Assembly (NCBI RefSeq): GCF_003112555.1
Contig: NZ_BEWB01000014.1
Location: 248,001 to 312,000 of the forward strand
Direction of reading: 5' to 3'
DNA length: 64,000 nt
Source: Streptomyces coelicoflavus
Lineage (GTDB): Bacteria > Actinomycetota > Actinomycetes > Streptomycetales > Streptomycetaceae
The notes below the pieces were generated by a model that saw nothing but the letters and a program-made list of their open reading frames with translations, was not told the DNA's origin and did no database searches. Both the position numbers and the translations under genes were made by a program. The first letter of the stretch is position 1. Each line of letters starts with the position of its first letter. Positions 35,616 through 44,586 of this stretch are shown here, piece after piece.

Positions 35616-36419
35616 ATGAGTCATCCGAGTGAAGAAGTCAGGGCCAGACTGCAGACCGATCGTCCGCACTCCGCCCGTGTCTGGAACTACCTGCTGGGAG
35701 GCAAGGACAACTACCCCGTCGACAGCGCGGCCGGGGACGTCATCCTGACGACGTTTCCGGAGTTCGCCGCCGTCGCCCGGGTGCAACGACGCTTCCTGTC
35801 CCGCGCGGTGCGCTTCCTCGCGGGTGAGGCCGGTGTCCGCCAGTTCCTCGACATCGGCACGGGACTGCCCACCGCGGACAACACGCACGAGGTGGCCCAG
35901 CGCATCGCGCCGGAGAGCCGCATCGTCTACGTGGACAACGACCCCCTCGTCCTCACCCACGCCGAGGCCCTGCTCACCAGCAGCCCGGAGGGCGCCTGCT
36001 CCTACATCGACGCCGACGTCCGGGACCCGGAACGGATCCTGGCCGAAGCCGCCAAGACCCTCGACCTCAGCCGTCCGGTCGCGCTGACCATGCTGGGGAT
36101 CATCGGGCAGATCTCCGACGCCGAGCGTCCCGCCGAGCTGGTGAGCACGCTGCTCTCGGGGCTGCCCGCGGGCAGCTACCTGGCCCTGAGCGACGGCACC
36201 AACGGCAACGAGGCGCTCAACAGGGCGGTCGAGGCGTACAACGGGCAGTCGGCCAACACCTACCACCTGCGGTCCCCGCAGGAGATCGCGGCCTACTTCG
36301 CCGGACTGACCCTGGTGGAGCCGGGCGTCGTGTCCACCGCCACCTGGCGCCCGGACGCCGACCGGTCCGAGGAGCCGACGGCCGAGGTGTCCGTCTGCGG
36401 AGTCGCGGTCAAGAACTGA
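35616..36419 (+). CDS. SAM-dependent methyltransferase, DUF574 / Methyltransf_19 family
   Basis: From ATG 35616 the 267 residues show the actinobacterial DUF574 pattern: RPHSARVWNYLLGGKDNYPVD near the N-terminus, FLDIGTGLPTADNTHEVAQ as the SAM-binding motif, and VYVDNDPLVLTHAEALL for motif II. These families are strongly expanded in streptomycetes, but substrates are largely unknown. It is a single gene before a glycosyltransferase. Confidence 0.88.
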   Translation: MSHPSEEVRARLQTDRPHSARVWNYLLGGKDNYPVDSAAGDVILTTFPEFAAVARVQRRFLSRAVRFLAGEAGVRQFLDIGTGLPTADNTHEVAQRIAPESRIVYVDNDPLVLTHAEALLTSSPEGACSYIDADVRDPERILAEAAKTLDLSRPVALTMLGIIGQISDAERPAELVSTLLSGLPAGSYLALSDGTNGNEALNRAVEAYNGQSANTYHLRSPQEIAAYFAGLTLVEPGVVSTATWRPDADRSEEPTAEVSVCGVAVKN

Positions 36420-36501
36420 CGTGGCGGCCCTGCCGCCGGACGCGCCGCGGGGGGACGGGCCGATAGGCTGCGTCGGCCGCGACGTCGATCGGAGTTCGCC
36501 C

Positions 36502-37377
36502 GTGAGCCACCCTCGTCTGGGAATCGCCATCCTGACCATGGGCAACCGGCCCGCCGAGTTGCGGGCGCTGCTGGACTCGGTGGCCGGACAGACACTCCCG
36601 GCCACACGCGTCGTGGTGATCGGCAACGGAAGCCCGCTGCCGGAGCTGCCCGCGGGGGTGGCCGGGGTGGTACTGGAGGAGAACCTGGGCGTCTCCGGCG
36701 GCCGGAACGCGGCCGTCGAGCACCTGCGGGCATGCGGGGACGTGGACGTCGTCGTCGACCTCGACGACGACGGACTGCTCGTCGACACGGACGTGTTCGA
36801 GAAGCTGGCCTCGATGTACGAGGCCGATCGGCGGCTCGGGATCGTGTCGTTCCGGATCGCCGACGAGCGCGGCCGCACCCAGCGCCGGCACGTCCCTCGG
36901 CTGCGGTCGGGGGACCCGTTGCGCGGCGGTGAGGTGACCACGTTCCTGGGCGGCGGGCACGCGCTGGCGATGCGGATGCTGGACCGGATCGGCAGCTGGC
37001 CGGACGCCTTCTTCTTCACACACGAGGAGACCGACCTCGCGTGGCGGGCGCTCGACGACGGATGGCGGGTGGTGTACGAACCGTCGCTGCTGCTCCAGCA
37101 CCCCTGGACGTCACCGGCCCGGCACGCCGTGTACTACCGGATGACGGCCCGCAACCGGGTGTGGCTGGCCAAACGGCACCTGCCCGTGCCGCTCGTCCCG
37201 GCCTACCTCGCGTCCTGGACCCTGCTGACCCTGGCGCGGGCCCGGTCGTGGGGCGGTCTGCGGGCCTGGGCGGCCGGGTTCGCCGAAGGGGTGCGTGCGC
37301 CCGGTGGTCCGCGTCGGCCGATGCGGTGGGCGACCGTGGCCCGGATGACGCGTCTGGGCCGCCCACCGGTCGTCTGA
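36502..37377 (+). CDS. Family 2 glycosyltransferase
   Basis: GTG 36502 has GGAG upstream and gives 291 residues. The GT-A fold begins LGIAILTMGNRPAELRALLDSVAGQ, the metal-binding acidic run is VVDLDDDGLLV, and the acceptor block contains FFFTHEETDLAWRALDDGWRVVYEP, a typical ED-type catalytic site. The fold fits rhamnosyl- or mannosyl-transferases working on surface polysaccharides. The C-terminus is amphipathic without clear membrane helices. Confidence 0.87.
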   Translation: MSHPRLGIAILTMGNRPAELRALLDSVAGQTLPATRVVVIGNGSPLPELPAGVAGVVLEENLGVSGGRNAAVEHLRACGDVDVVVDLDDDGLLVDTDVFEKLASMYEADRRLGIVSFRIADERGRTQRRHVPRLRSGDPLRGGEVTTFLGGGHALAMRMLDRIGSWPDAFFFTHEETDLAWRALDDGWRVVYEPSLLLQHPWTSPARHAVYYRMTARNRVWLAKRHLPVPLVPAYLASWTLLTLARARSWGGLRAWAAGFAEGVRAPGGPRRPMRWATVARMTRLGRPPVV

Positions 37378-37438
37378 CCGTCCGGACCGGGCTCACTCCG
37401 AGAGGCGACGCCCCGGGCCCACAGCCGGGGGAGTGGGG

Positions 37439-37981
37439 TCAGACGCGGTCGAGGGGCCGGTGCGGCTCGCTGGGAAGTTCCGCTGTGATCGTGTCACCGG
37501 GCCGCACCGTGCCGCCGCGCTTCACGACGCTCATGATTCCGGCCTTGCGCACGACGTTCCCGGCCTCGTCACGGCCGACGACCCGCTTCAGGAGGCCGTC
37601 CTGGAACGCGTCGATCTGCAGGCAGGGATTGCGGAGCCCGGTCACCTCCAGCACGGCGTCGTCGCCGACGCGCAACAGCGTGCCGACCGGCAGACCCAGC
37701 AGGTCCATGCCGCGGGTGGTGATGTTCTCGCCGAGCTCACCGGGCGCCACCGCGAATCCGTCCGCGCCGACCTCGGCGAAGAGTTCCTCATGGATGAGGT
37801 GGACCTGGCGCAGGTTTGGCTGGGTGGGGTCCTGAGCGACCCTCGAACGGTGCTTGACCGTCACACCGGCGTGTACGTCGCCCTCCACGCCCAGTCCGGC
37901 CAGGAGCGTGATGCTGTCCCGGTTCGGCTTGGTGAACGAGTACGTGCCGTTGCTGCTGACCGCCGTGACCGTGCTGCTCAT
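37439..37981 (-). CDS. MOSC-domain protein
   Basis: The 180-residue protein is a stand-alone MOSC domain: GLGVEGDVHAGVTVKHRSR, VHLIHEELFAEV, PGELGENITTRG, LLGLPVGTLLRVG, and the conserved Cys in GLRNPCLQID. MOSC domains handle molybdenum-cofactor sulfur or reduce N-hydroxylated compounds together with other subunits. No partner gene is next to it. Confidence 0.9.
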   Translation of the reverse strand: MSSTVTAVSSNGTYSFTKPNRDSITLLAGLGVEGDVHAGVTVKHRSRVAQDPTQPNLRQVHLIHEELFAEVGADGFAVAPGELGENITTRGMDLLGLPVGTLLRVGDDAVLEVTGLRNPCLQIDAFQDGLLKRVVGRDEAGNVVRKAGIMSVVKRGGTVRPGDTITAELPSEPHRPLDRV

Positions 37982-38063
37982 CCTTGACGCCCCTCCCGTT
38001 GACACTGATCAGTCACGACCCTAGCCCGTCGTCCGGTCGGGGCGAGCCGCACGGTGCGAGGGT

Positions 38064-39317
38064 TCATGACCGAAGCGCTGGTGGATCCGGTACGTCGGCT
38101 CCCGCGGCGTCGGTGCCCCGGCCGGTACCGCTTGTCCCCCGGGCGGTCACACGGGTACCGGCGGCCGGGGCCGCGAGGACGGCCGTGGCGACGAAGGCCA
38201 GGACCACGAGCATCGCCGGACGCAGGCCGTAGTGGTCGCCGAGGAAGCCGAGGGTGGGCGGCCCCACGAGGAAGGCGATGTAGCCGATCGTCGCCACGAG
38301 GCTGACGCGGGCGGTCTCGTCGGGCCCCGAGTCGCCCGCCGCCGACAGGGCCACCGGAAAGCCCAGGGACGCGCCCAGTCCCCAGAACAGGACGGCGGCC
38401 GCGGCCACGACGGCGTTGTCGGAGAAGATGACCAGGCACAGACCGATGGCCCCGGAGACCGCGCTGGCCCGCACGACGGTCGCCCGGCTGTGACGACTGA
38501 GGAAGAACGCGCCGCCGAAGCGTCCCAGGGTCATCGCCGCGGCGAACCCCACGAAGACGAGCGAGCCGACGGCGGCGTCGAGGCCGTGGCCGTCGACCAT
38601 GAGCAGTGGCAGCCAGTCGTTGGCGGCGCCCTCGGCGAGTGCCATGGCCAGGACGATGGCCCCGATCATCAGGAGCCGCCGGTCCTTCCACACCTGCGGG
38701 CCCGCGGGCCGCGTGGAGTTCGAAGCGGGCGCCGCGGCACGGACCCCGGTCCCGGCCGGGACGGCACCGATGGCGTACCCGAAGATCGCGGCCGTCACCG
38801 CCGCCACCGCCAGGAGGTGCCAGTGGGCGGGGAACGCCGCAGCGGTGGCCGCCATGCCGGCCAGGCCGCCGATGACGGTGCCCAGGCTGAAACACCCGTG
38901 CAGCGTGGGCAGAACCGCCCTGCCGGTGATCCTTTCCACGTCGGCACCGTCCACATTGATTGCCACCTCGCCCGATCCGACCCCCACGCCGAACAAGCAC
39001 AGCCCCGCGGTGACCAGGGGCGCGGAGCCGAGGGCGCTGCCCGCGCCCACGACGACCACGCTCGCGACGACGAACAGTGTGCCGAACGCCGTCACGGGTC
39101 TGGTTCCGAACTGCGACACGAAACGGCCGGAACACAGGATGCCGGCCATCGACCCGACGGACAGACCGAACAGCACCAGCCCCATCTGCCCCGTGGACAC
39201 GCCCAGACGGTCCCGGACGTCCGGGGTGCGCGTGATCCATGAGGACATGGCGATGCCGTTGAGGAAGAAGAAGAGGTACAGCGCCCGGCGGCGTCGGCGC
39301 ACGGCACGGTCTGTCAA
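38064..39317 (-). CDS. MFS transporter
   Basis: About twelve membrane segments follow a short basic N-terminus (LTDRAVRRRRRALYLFFFLNGIAMSSWITRTPDVRD). GLSVGSMAGILCSGRF is the usual loop 2-3 region and the protein has 417 residues from TTG 39317, which is preceded by GGCGGAG; GTG 39302 is an alternative. The family resembles YbjJ/FucP-like exporters or sugar carriers. It is divergent from the TetR gene at 39442 and is its likely target. Confidence 0.85.
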   Translation of the reverse strand: MTDRAVRRRRRALYLFFFLNGIAMSSWITRTPDVRDRLGVSTGQMGLVLFGLSVGSMAGILCSGRFVSQFGTRPVTAFGTLFVVASVVVVGAGSALGSAPLVTAGLCLFGVGVGSGEVAINVDGADVERITGRAVLPTLHGCFSLGTVIGGLAGMAATAAAFPAHWHLLAVAAVTAAIFGYAIGAVPAGTGVRAAAPASNSTRPAGPQVWKDRRLLMIGAIVLAMALAEGAANDWLPLLMVDGHGLDAAVGSLVFVGFAAAMTLGRFGGAFFLSRHSRATVVRASAVSGAIGLCLVIFSDNAVVAAAAVLFWGLGASLGFPVALSAAGDSGPDETARVSLVATIGYIAFLVGPPTLGFLGDHYGLRPAMLVVLAFVATAVLAAPAAGTRVTARGTSGTGRGTDAAGADVPDPPALRS

Positions 39318-39387
39318 GGAAGGGCTCCGCCGGTGTTGGAGACAATGAAGGACGGGCAGGCGACGAACCCGCGTCACCCACCGAGTA

Positions 39388-39401
39388 TGAACAAATGTAC
39401 A
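39388..39401. promoter_or_regulatory. Imperfect palindrome in the MFS/TetR divergent promoter
   Basis: TGAACAAATGTACA matches its own reverse complement at 10 of 14 positions and lies in an unusually AT-rich patch between the starts at 39317 and 39442. It is a plausible binding site of the TetR protein encoded alongside. Confidence 0.45.
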
Positions 39402-39441
39402 CATCGGGACGGCGACCGAGAAGACAAGGCGGACAACGGCG

Positions 39442-39999
39442 ATGACAGGCAGCACCCGTGGCCCCAACGACCCCCTGCGCCGTGAACGGATCCTCGACGC
39501 CGCGCTCGACGTCATCGCCGAGCACGGCGCCATCAAAGTGACCTTCCGCAAGATCGCCGAGGCGGCGGGGGTGCCGCTCGGGTCACTGACCTACTACTTC
39601 GACGACATGCAGCACCTGCTGACCGAGGCCTTCACCCGGCTCGCCGAGACCGTCTCCACGCGCTACGGCGCCCTTCTGGAGGCCGCGCGGACCCGGCAGG
39701 AGGCCGAGGAGGCGGTCGTCGAGATCATCTGCGGCAAGGTCTGGGGAACCGACCGCAACCTCCTGCTCAGCTACGAGCTCTACGCCTTCGCCACCCGCCA
39801 TCCCGAGGTACGCGCCGTCATGCGGTCCTGGATGGGAGCCAGCAGGGACTCGCTGGCCAGACACTTCGACCCGCTCACGGCACGGGCCCTCGACGCCCTG
39901 ATCGAGGGATTCTCCATCCACAACTCGGTCGACCTGCGGCCCACGGAGCGCGGGGACGTGGCCGCCGTCGTCGGCGCCGTCGTCGACCGGCACCGCTGA
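39442..39999 (+). CDS. TetR-family regulator of the divergent MFS gene
   Basis: The 185 residues start with a TetR helix-turn-helix (RRERILDAALDVIAEHGAIKVTFRKIAEAAGVPLGSLTYYFDDMQHLL) followed by a BetI-like C-terminal domain. It is transcribed away from the MFS transporter with an AT-rich operator-like patch between them. A strong hairpin follows its stop. Confidence 0.9.
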   Translation: MTGSTRGPNDPLRRERILDAALDVIAEHGAIKVTFRKIAEAAGVPLGSLTYYFDDMQHLLTEAFTRLAETVSTRYGALLEAARTRQEAEEAVVEIICGKVWGTDRNLLLSYELYAFATRHPEVRAVMRSWMGASRDSLARHFDPLTARALDALIEGFSIHNSVDLRPTERGDVAAVVGAVVDRHR

Positions 40000-40014
40000 C
40001 CCGGCCCACGGGGA

Positions 40015-40042
40015 CGGGGATCCGGCGGGCTCCGGATCCCCG
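40015..40042. terminator. Bidirectional hairpin between TetR and GH5 genes
   Basis: CGGGGATCCGG and CCGGATCCCCG form 11-base arms around CGGGCT between two convergent stop codons (39999 and 40050). Confidence 0.65.
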
Positions 40043-40049
40043 CCGCGGG

Positions 40050-41435
40050 TCAACTCGTCGGGAAGTTGTCGGGGGTGCTGATACGGCTCTTGATCAGAGC
40101 CCCGGACTCGGTCAGCACGCCGCTGCCGCTGTAGTCGGTACCGTTGCAGGTGCCCGGCCTGAACGCGGCGCTGCCCTCGTCGGCGTCGGAGTACGTCCAG
40201 TTCGCGTAGCCGATCTTCAACTGGTCGAGCAGGTCCAGCCACGCGGTGCTGCTCGCCCGGTCCACGGCGCCTCCGCCGGTGGCGCTCACCGTGCCGAACT
40301 CGGAGACGAACAGAGGCAGTTTCGCCGCCGCCCGGCTCACCGTGGACCGGTAGGCGTCCTTGTGGCTCGCGGCGTAGAAGTGGAACGCGTACATGATGTT
40401 GGTCGCGTTCACGGGGTTGTCGACCACCTCGCTCTCGTTGGAGCCGTCCGAGACGCCCAGCGAGGACCAGCCGCGGGTGCCGACGATGACGACGGCGTCC
40501 GGGTCGGCGGCCCGGATCACCGGGATGACCTGCTCGGCGTAGTTCTTGACGGCCGCCCAGCTCACGCCGTTGGGCTCGTTGGCGATCTCGTAGATCACGT
40601 TGTTCTTGTCCGCGTTGCGGGCGGCGACGGAGGCGAAGAACGTCTTGGCGCGGTCGAGGTTGTAGTTCGGGTCGCCCGGCGTCAGCGTATGGAAGTCGAT
40701 CACCGCGTACATGCCGCGTGCCTCGGCCTCGTCGACCAGGGCGTTCACCCGACCGGTGAACCCTGCCGGGTCGGTCTCGTAGCCGTCCTCCTGCACGTAC
40801 ATGGCGATGCGGAGCAGGTCCGACTTCCAGTCGTCGGCCAGGGCGTCCAGGGCCTCGTCGCCGTAGCACTGGCCGAACCACTGGATGCCGTGCGTGCTCA
40901 TGCCGCGGAGCTGTACGGGACGGTCGTACTGGTTGCACAGATGCACGCCGCAGACGTGGAGCTGCCCGTTGACGGCGACCGGGGTGCCGGTCGCGGGCGG
41001 GTCGGTCGGGGGGTCCGTCGGTGGATCGGTGACGGACCCCGTACAGGTCACGCCGTTGAGCGCGAAGGAGGCGGGCGCCGGGTTGGAGCCGGTGAAGGAC
41101 CCCACGAATCCCAGGTCGGCCGACGCGCCGGTGGACAGGGTGCGGTTCCAGTCGACGCCGTCGGCGGTGACCGCGGAACCGGACTGGGACCAGGTCGCGT
41201 TCCACCCCTGGACGACCTTCTGTCCGGCGTCCGGCATCGTGAACCCGAGCGTCCACCCGGTGACCGGGTCACCCAGGTTCGTGACCTTCACGCCGGCCTG
41301 GAAGCCGCCCGACCATTGGCTGGTGACGGTGTATTCGACCGAGCAGCCGGCAGCGGCCTGCGCCGGGGGGCCGGCCAGCGCTGTGAGACCGACGACCGAT
41401 GCGCCGGTCGCGAGTAGGGCCAAAAGGCGTTTCAA
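40050..41435 (-). CDS. Secreted endoglucanase: CBM2 plus GH5
   Basis: The start is TTG 41435 with AGAAGGAG six bases upstream. After a signal peptide (about residues 1-28, ending AQAAA) a CBM2 cellulose-binding domain spans C31 to C131, then a Thr/Pro linker (DPPTDPPTDPP), then GH5 from about 155. Catalytic glutamates are E287 in IYEIANEPNG (acid/base) and E379 in LFVSEFGT (nucleophile). It cuts beta-1,4-glucan outside the cell. A perfect CebR box lies 47 bases upstream, so it is expected to be induced by cello-oligosaccharides. Confidence 0.94.
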   Translation of the reverse strand: MKRLLALLATGASVVGLTALAGPPAQAAAGCSVEYTVTSQWSGGFQAGVKVTNLGDPVTGWTLGFTMPDAGQKVVQGWNATWSQSGSAVTADGVDWNRTLSTGASADLGFVGSFTGSNPAPASFALNGVTCTGSVTDPPTDPPTDPPATGTPVAVNGQLHVCGVHLCNQYDRPVQLRGMSTHGIQWFGQCYGDEALDALADDWKSDLLRIAMYVQEDGYETDPAGFTGRVNALVDEAEARGMYAVIDFHTLTPGDPNYNLDRAKTFFASVAARNADKNNVIYEIANEPNGVSWAAVKNYAEQVIPVIRAADPDAVVIVGTRGWSSLGVSDGSNESEVVDNPVNATNIMYAFHFYAASHKDAYRSTVSRAAAKLPLFVSEFGTVSATGGGAVDRASSTAWLDLLDQLKIGYANWTYSDADEGSAAFRPGTCNGTDYSGSGVLTESGALIKSRISTPDNFPTS

Positions 41436-41481
41436 CGCGATTCTCCTTCTCTGGCGTGCGCATGACAGGACAGGACGTCGA

Positions 41482-41495
41482 TGGGAGCGCTCCCA
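41482..41495. promoter_or_regulatory. CebR operator of the GH5 gene
   Basis: TGGGAGCGCTCCCA is identical to the 14-base palindrome known for CebR, the LacI-type cellobiose repressor of streptomycetes. It lies directly upstream of the endoglucanase gene. Confidence 0.92.
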
Positions 41496-41598
41496 AAGGC
41501 CGTCGGCCCGAGACCGTACACCTGCGAGGCGGTGCGCGACAGATGTGGAACCGCCCGACTGTTCCCCACCGCGGTGCGGTGGCCGGTCCTTGCCGTTG

Positions 41599-42063
41599 TC
41601 AGGCGCCGGTGGCGGACGCGTGGCGGTCCAGCTCGGCGGCCAGCCGGCGCATGACCGTGCGGTTGGCCCGCCGCATCGTGCCGCGCACGAAGGGTGCCAG
41701 CAGACGGTCGGCGAGCGGAGTGCGCACCCAGGCGTACGTGAACGAGACGGCGGTCCCGCCGGAGCGCAGCGGTTCGACGGTGTAGGTCCCGTGGGCCAGC
41801 CGCCGGCCGCCCGCGCTGACGTTGCGTTCGACGATGCGTCGCGGCGCGTCGGCCTCGACCACCTCGATGACGACGTCGGTCTTCGCGCCGCCCAGTGAGG
41901 CGGTGACCGCGGCGCGCGAGCCGATGCCGCGGGCGGGGCCGTCGTAGCGCCAGTGGGTCAGGTAGTGATCCGTGAATCGCTCGTGGTGAGCCATGACATC
42001 GAGGAAGTCGTAGACCTGCTCGGGTGTCTGGGGCACGCCGATCGACACGGTGACAGGCTTCAT
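41599..42063 (-). CDS. SRPBCC-family (polyketide cyclase/START-like) protein
   Basis: The 154-residue protein begins with the usual first strand and helix of the fold (VTVSIGVPQTPEQVYDFLDVMAHHERFTDHYLTHWRYDG) and ends with the long C-terminal helix (MRRANRTVMRRLAAELDRHA). These helix-grip proteins hold hydrophobic ligands or act as cyclases; no specific function can be read. It is divergent from the ion channel gene. The GGAG site is close to ATG 42063, so the start may be a few codons off. Confidence 0.8.
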   Translation of the reverse strand: MKPVTVSIGVPQTPEQVYDFLDVMAHHERFTDHYLTHWRYDGPARGIGSRAAVTASLGGAKTDVVIEVVEADAPRRIVERNVSAGGRRLAHGTYTVEPLRSGGTAVSFTYAWVRTPLADRLLAPFVRGTMRRANRTVMRRLAAELDRHASATGA

Positions 42064-42244
42064 GCACTCCACGTTACACACGGCGGATGCCCATGGGGAC
42101 GCCCGCGACGTGGCGGCGAAGGACGGTCCGCGGTCGGCGCCGGACCCGGGCGGCGGAGCGACGCCGGCAGGAGTCCCCGGCCGGGAACCGGTCGGCGCCG
42201 TCCAACGGGTGGAGCGGGGGCCCCGTTCGGGTGGGTTCGGTTCA

Positions 42245-42268
42245 CTCCGGCGCGTTGTCGCGCCGGAG
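42245..42268. promoter_or_regulatory. Strong hairpin in the leader of the channel gene
   Basis: CTCCGGCGCG-TTGT-CGCGCCGGAG has perfect 10-base arms and lies about 28 bases upstream of the channel start codon. In a divergent region it is unlikely to be a terminator for either gene; it may be a 5' leader structure. Confidence 0.5.
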
Positions 42269-42296
42269 TCCCGGCCGGTGGCGGAGCATGCCACGC

Positions 42297-42782
42297 ATGC
42301 TGTCCGGTCTCCTGGCCAGGCTGGCCACACTGCTGCTCGGACGCCACGGCAGGTCGCTGCACCTCAAGGCCGCGGGTGCCGCGACGGTCCTCCTGGTGAT
42401 CGTGGTCCTCGTGGGTTCGTACCTCGCCGTTCTCGCCGAGCGCGGCACCCCCGGGGCGCAGTTGGTCACCTATCCGCGGGCCCTGTGGTGGTCCGTGGAG
42501 ACCGCGACGACCGTCGGCTACGGCGACCTGTATCCGGTGACCTTCTGGGGGCGGATCGTGGCCGTGGTGGTGATGGTCGCCGGGATCACCTCCTTCGGTC
42601 TGGTCACCGCCGCGCTGGCCACCTGGTTCGTCGGAAGGGAACAGGAACGCCGGGGACACCTCGTGCGGCACACCGAGGAGGCGGCCCAGGAGGCGTACGC
42701 GCAGGCGACCCGGGCGCTGCACGAGCGGTTCGACCGGTTGGAGCGAAGGCTCGACGACGACCGCGGGGGACCGGGCCCGTGA
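42297..42782 (+). CDS. Two-helix potassium channel (Ion_trans_2)
   Basis: The 161-residue protein has one membrane helix (AGAATVLLVIVVLVGSYLAVL), a pore loop with the potassium selectivity filter TVGYGD in WWSVETATTVGYGDLYP, and a second helix (IVAVVVMVAGITSFGLVTAAL). A charged coiled tail follows (residues 110-161). It should assemble as a tetrameric K+ channel; no regulatory RCK domain is present. ATG 42297 is favoured by GGAG spacing; ATG 42288 adds three residues. Confidence 0.87.
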   Translation: MLSGLLARLATLLLGRHGRSLHLKAAGAATVLLVIVVLVGSYLAVLAERGTPGAQLVTYPRALWWSVETATTVGYGDLYPVTFWGRIVAVVVMVAGITSFGLVTAALATWFVGREQERRGHLVRHTEEAAQEAYAQATRALHERFDRLERRLDDDRGGPGP

Positions 42783-42806
42783 ACGGCCTTAGCCGCCACC
42801 CGCGTT

Positions 42807-42831
42807 GCTCCCGGCGGCCCCCGCCGGGAGC
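42807..42831. terminator. Bidirectional hairpin between channel and GH93-like genes
   Basis: GCTCCCGGCGG-CCC-CCGCCGGGAGC has perfect 11-base arms in the 57-base gap between convergent stops. Confidence 0.7.
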
Positions 42832-42839
42832 CGCTGGAA

Positions 42840-44534
42840 TCAGGCGCGCTCCAGCCGCCACAGCTGCGGTTGCAGGCCGTTGCACGTCCACTGCTGGACG
42901 TTGGCGCCCGGTTCCCGCGAACCCTGGGAGACGTCCAGGCACTGGCCACTGGAGCGGGCGACCAGCCGGTAGTAGCCGCGGCCCGCGTTCTCGAGCCGCC
43001 AGTCCTGCGCGGCCAGCCCGTTGCAGTACCACTGCCGGACGTTCGCACCCGGCGTGGGTGAACCGTTCTCCACGTCCAGACAGTGGCCGCTGTTTCGCCC
43101 GGTGAGCGTGAAGTGGCCGCCGCCGTGGGCGCGCACCGTCCAGTCCTGCGGACCGAGCCCGTTGCACGTCCACTGCTGGACGTTGCCCCCGGGCTCGCGC
43201 GCGTCGGCCGCGACGTCGAGACAGTGCCCGCTGCCCGCGTTGACCAGCCGGTAGAGGGCGCCGTCGACGACGCCGGCCGCGTCACCGGTGCCGGTGACGC
43301 TTCCGGTGGCGAAGTACGGCTTGCACACCGAGCCGTCCCAGTCGGTGGCGATCTCCAGCACGCGGCGACCGTCCTCGGACGGCAGCAGGGGCGAGCTGTA
43401 GTTCTGGCAGTAGTTCACCTCCGGCGCCGCTACGGCGACCGGCGCCTCGATCTCGTACCACGGCCCGCTGCCGTTCTCCGTGTTGGCGAGGATCGTGCGG
43501 CCGCTCTCGGCGGCGGGCGTGCCGTCGCTGTTGAGGAGCCGCTGGCCGATCAGCAGCAGCCGCCCGTTCGGAGCGCCGTCCGGTGACGGTGCCCAGGCGA
43601 CGGTCGGGGCCGCGCGGAAGTACTTGCCGTCCACGGTCTGCGGCCGGTACCCGAGGAAGGCGGGGTCTCCCCAGTTCCAGCCGTCCGCGGACGTCCGGAA
43701 GTGCACCACGCACTGGTACTGGCCGCCCGGGTTGCAGATCTCGTAGCTCATGAAGTAGTCGCCGTTCGGCAGTTTCCGGACCACCGGCATCCCGGGCCGG
43801 TCCTCCGACCAGCCGCTCGCCACCGTGTCGTGGTGGTCCTGCCAGTGGATGCCGTCGTAGCTGCGTGCGGCGACCAGCTTCTGGCTGTGCCCGGGGTCGG
43901 TCTCGTCGGAGTAGTGGCAGACCAGCGCGCCGTCGGCGGCCACGGAGAACTCCGGTTCCCACAGCCCGCCGGTGCCGCCGGCGACGGCGCACGAGGACAG
44001 GTAGGACCAGCTGCGCCCCACGTCGTCGCTCCGCCAGATCCGCAGCGCCATCCGGCGGTCGGGTTCGTCCTGGCCGGCGGACGACGCCCACAGCAGTGTG
44101 CCGGCCCGCAGCCCGCCCACCTGCCGGGGAAGTTCGAACAGCGTGGCGCAGCACAGGCCCTGCCCCGCGGCGGACTCGGGATCGACGACGCGGCCGACCT
44201 CGCGGAAGCTCGCGCCCGCGTCGGTGCTCTCGTGGATGGCGCCGACGCCGTTGTTTCCGTCGAACGTGACGACGCTCGCCAGGACACGCCCGTTGGCCGC
44301 GCCGTTGTGGGCGAGCCGGACGGCACGGGGGTAGAGACCCGTGCCGTCACGCAACGGAGTCCTGGTGGCCGCCGCGGCGGTGGTGTCCGCCGCGACGGGC
44401 GTCGAGGAGAAGGGGAGCGAGGGAACGCCGGCGGCTGCCGGAACGGCCAGTGCCAGGCCGAGGACGCCGGTCAGACCGCACAGCGCGACACGAGCGCGGG
44501 CGCGTCCGAGGAAGTGGAACAGGCGGAGGATCAC
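42840..44534 (-). CDS. Secreted GH93-like exo-alpha-1,5-L-arabinanase with ricin-type CBM13
   Basis: GTG 44534 follows AGGAAGGAAG. The 564 residues comprise a signal peptide (to about residue 35), a sialidase-fold six-bladed propeller (about 55-425), and a three-fold ricin lectin (about 430-564) with NVQQWTCNGL, NVRQWYCNGL and NVQQWTCNGL repeats. It would be called a BNR or exo-sialidase by fold, but the sialidase Arg triad and FRIP motif are not evident. Two glutamates, E193 (LWEPEF) and E265 (FMSYEI), are exactly 72 apart, the spacing I recall for GH93 catalytic pairs (170/242 in Arb93A). It should release arabinobiose from arabinan. A LacI-type operator lies upstream. Confidence 0.72.
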   Translation of the reverse strand: MILRLFHFLGRARARVALCGLTGVLGLALAVPAAAGVPSLPFSSTPVAADTTAAAATRTPLRDGTGLYPRAVRLAHNGAANGRVLASVVTFDGNNGVGAIHESTDAGASFREVGRVVDPESAAGQGLCCATLFELPRQVGGLRAGTLLWASSAGQDEPDRRMALRIWRSDDVGRSWSYLSSCAVAGGTGGLWEPEFSVAADGALVCHYSDETDPGHSQKLVAARSYDGIHWQDHHDTVASGWSEDRPGMPVVRKLPNGDYFMSYEICNPGGQYQCVVHFRTSADGWNWGDPAFLGYRPQTVDGKYFRAAPTVAWAPSPDGAPNGRLLLIGQRLLNSDGTPAAESGRTILANTENGSGPWYEIEAPVAVAAPEVNYCQNYSSPLLPSEDGRRVLEIATDWDGSVCKPYFATGSVTGTGDAAGVVDGALYRLVNAGSGHCLDVAADAREPGGNVQQWTCNGLGPQDWTVRAHGGGHFTLTGRNSGHCLDVENGSPTPGANVRQWYCNGLAAQDWRLENAGRGYYRLVARSSGQCLDVSQGSREPGANVQQWTCNGLQPQLWRLERA

Positions 44535-44586
44535 GACGGTCTTCCTTCCTGCGAGGAGGAAATCCGCGCCAGGGTAGAGGCGAATG

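Noticed and set aside
42840..44534. Exo-alpha-sialidase (GH33) assignment
   Set aside because: The sialidase Arg triad and FRIP motif are not evident, while the 72-residue Glu pair and context fit GH93.
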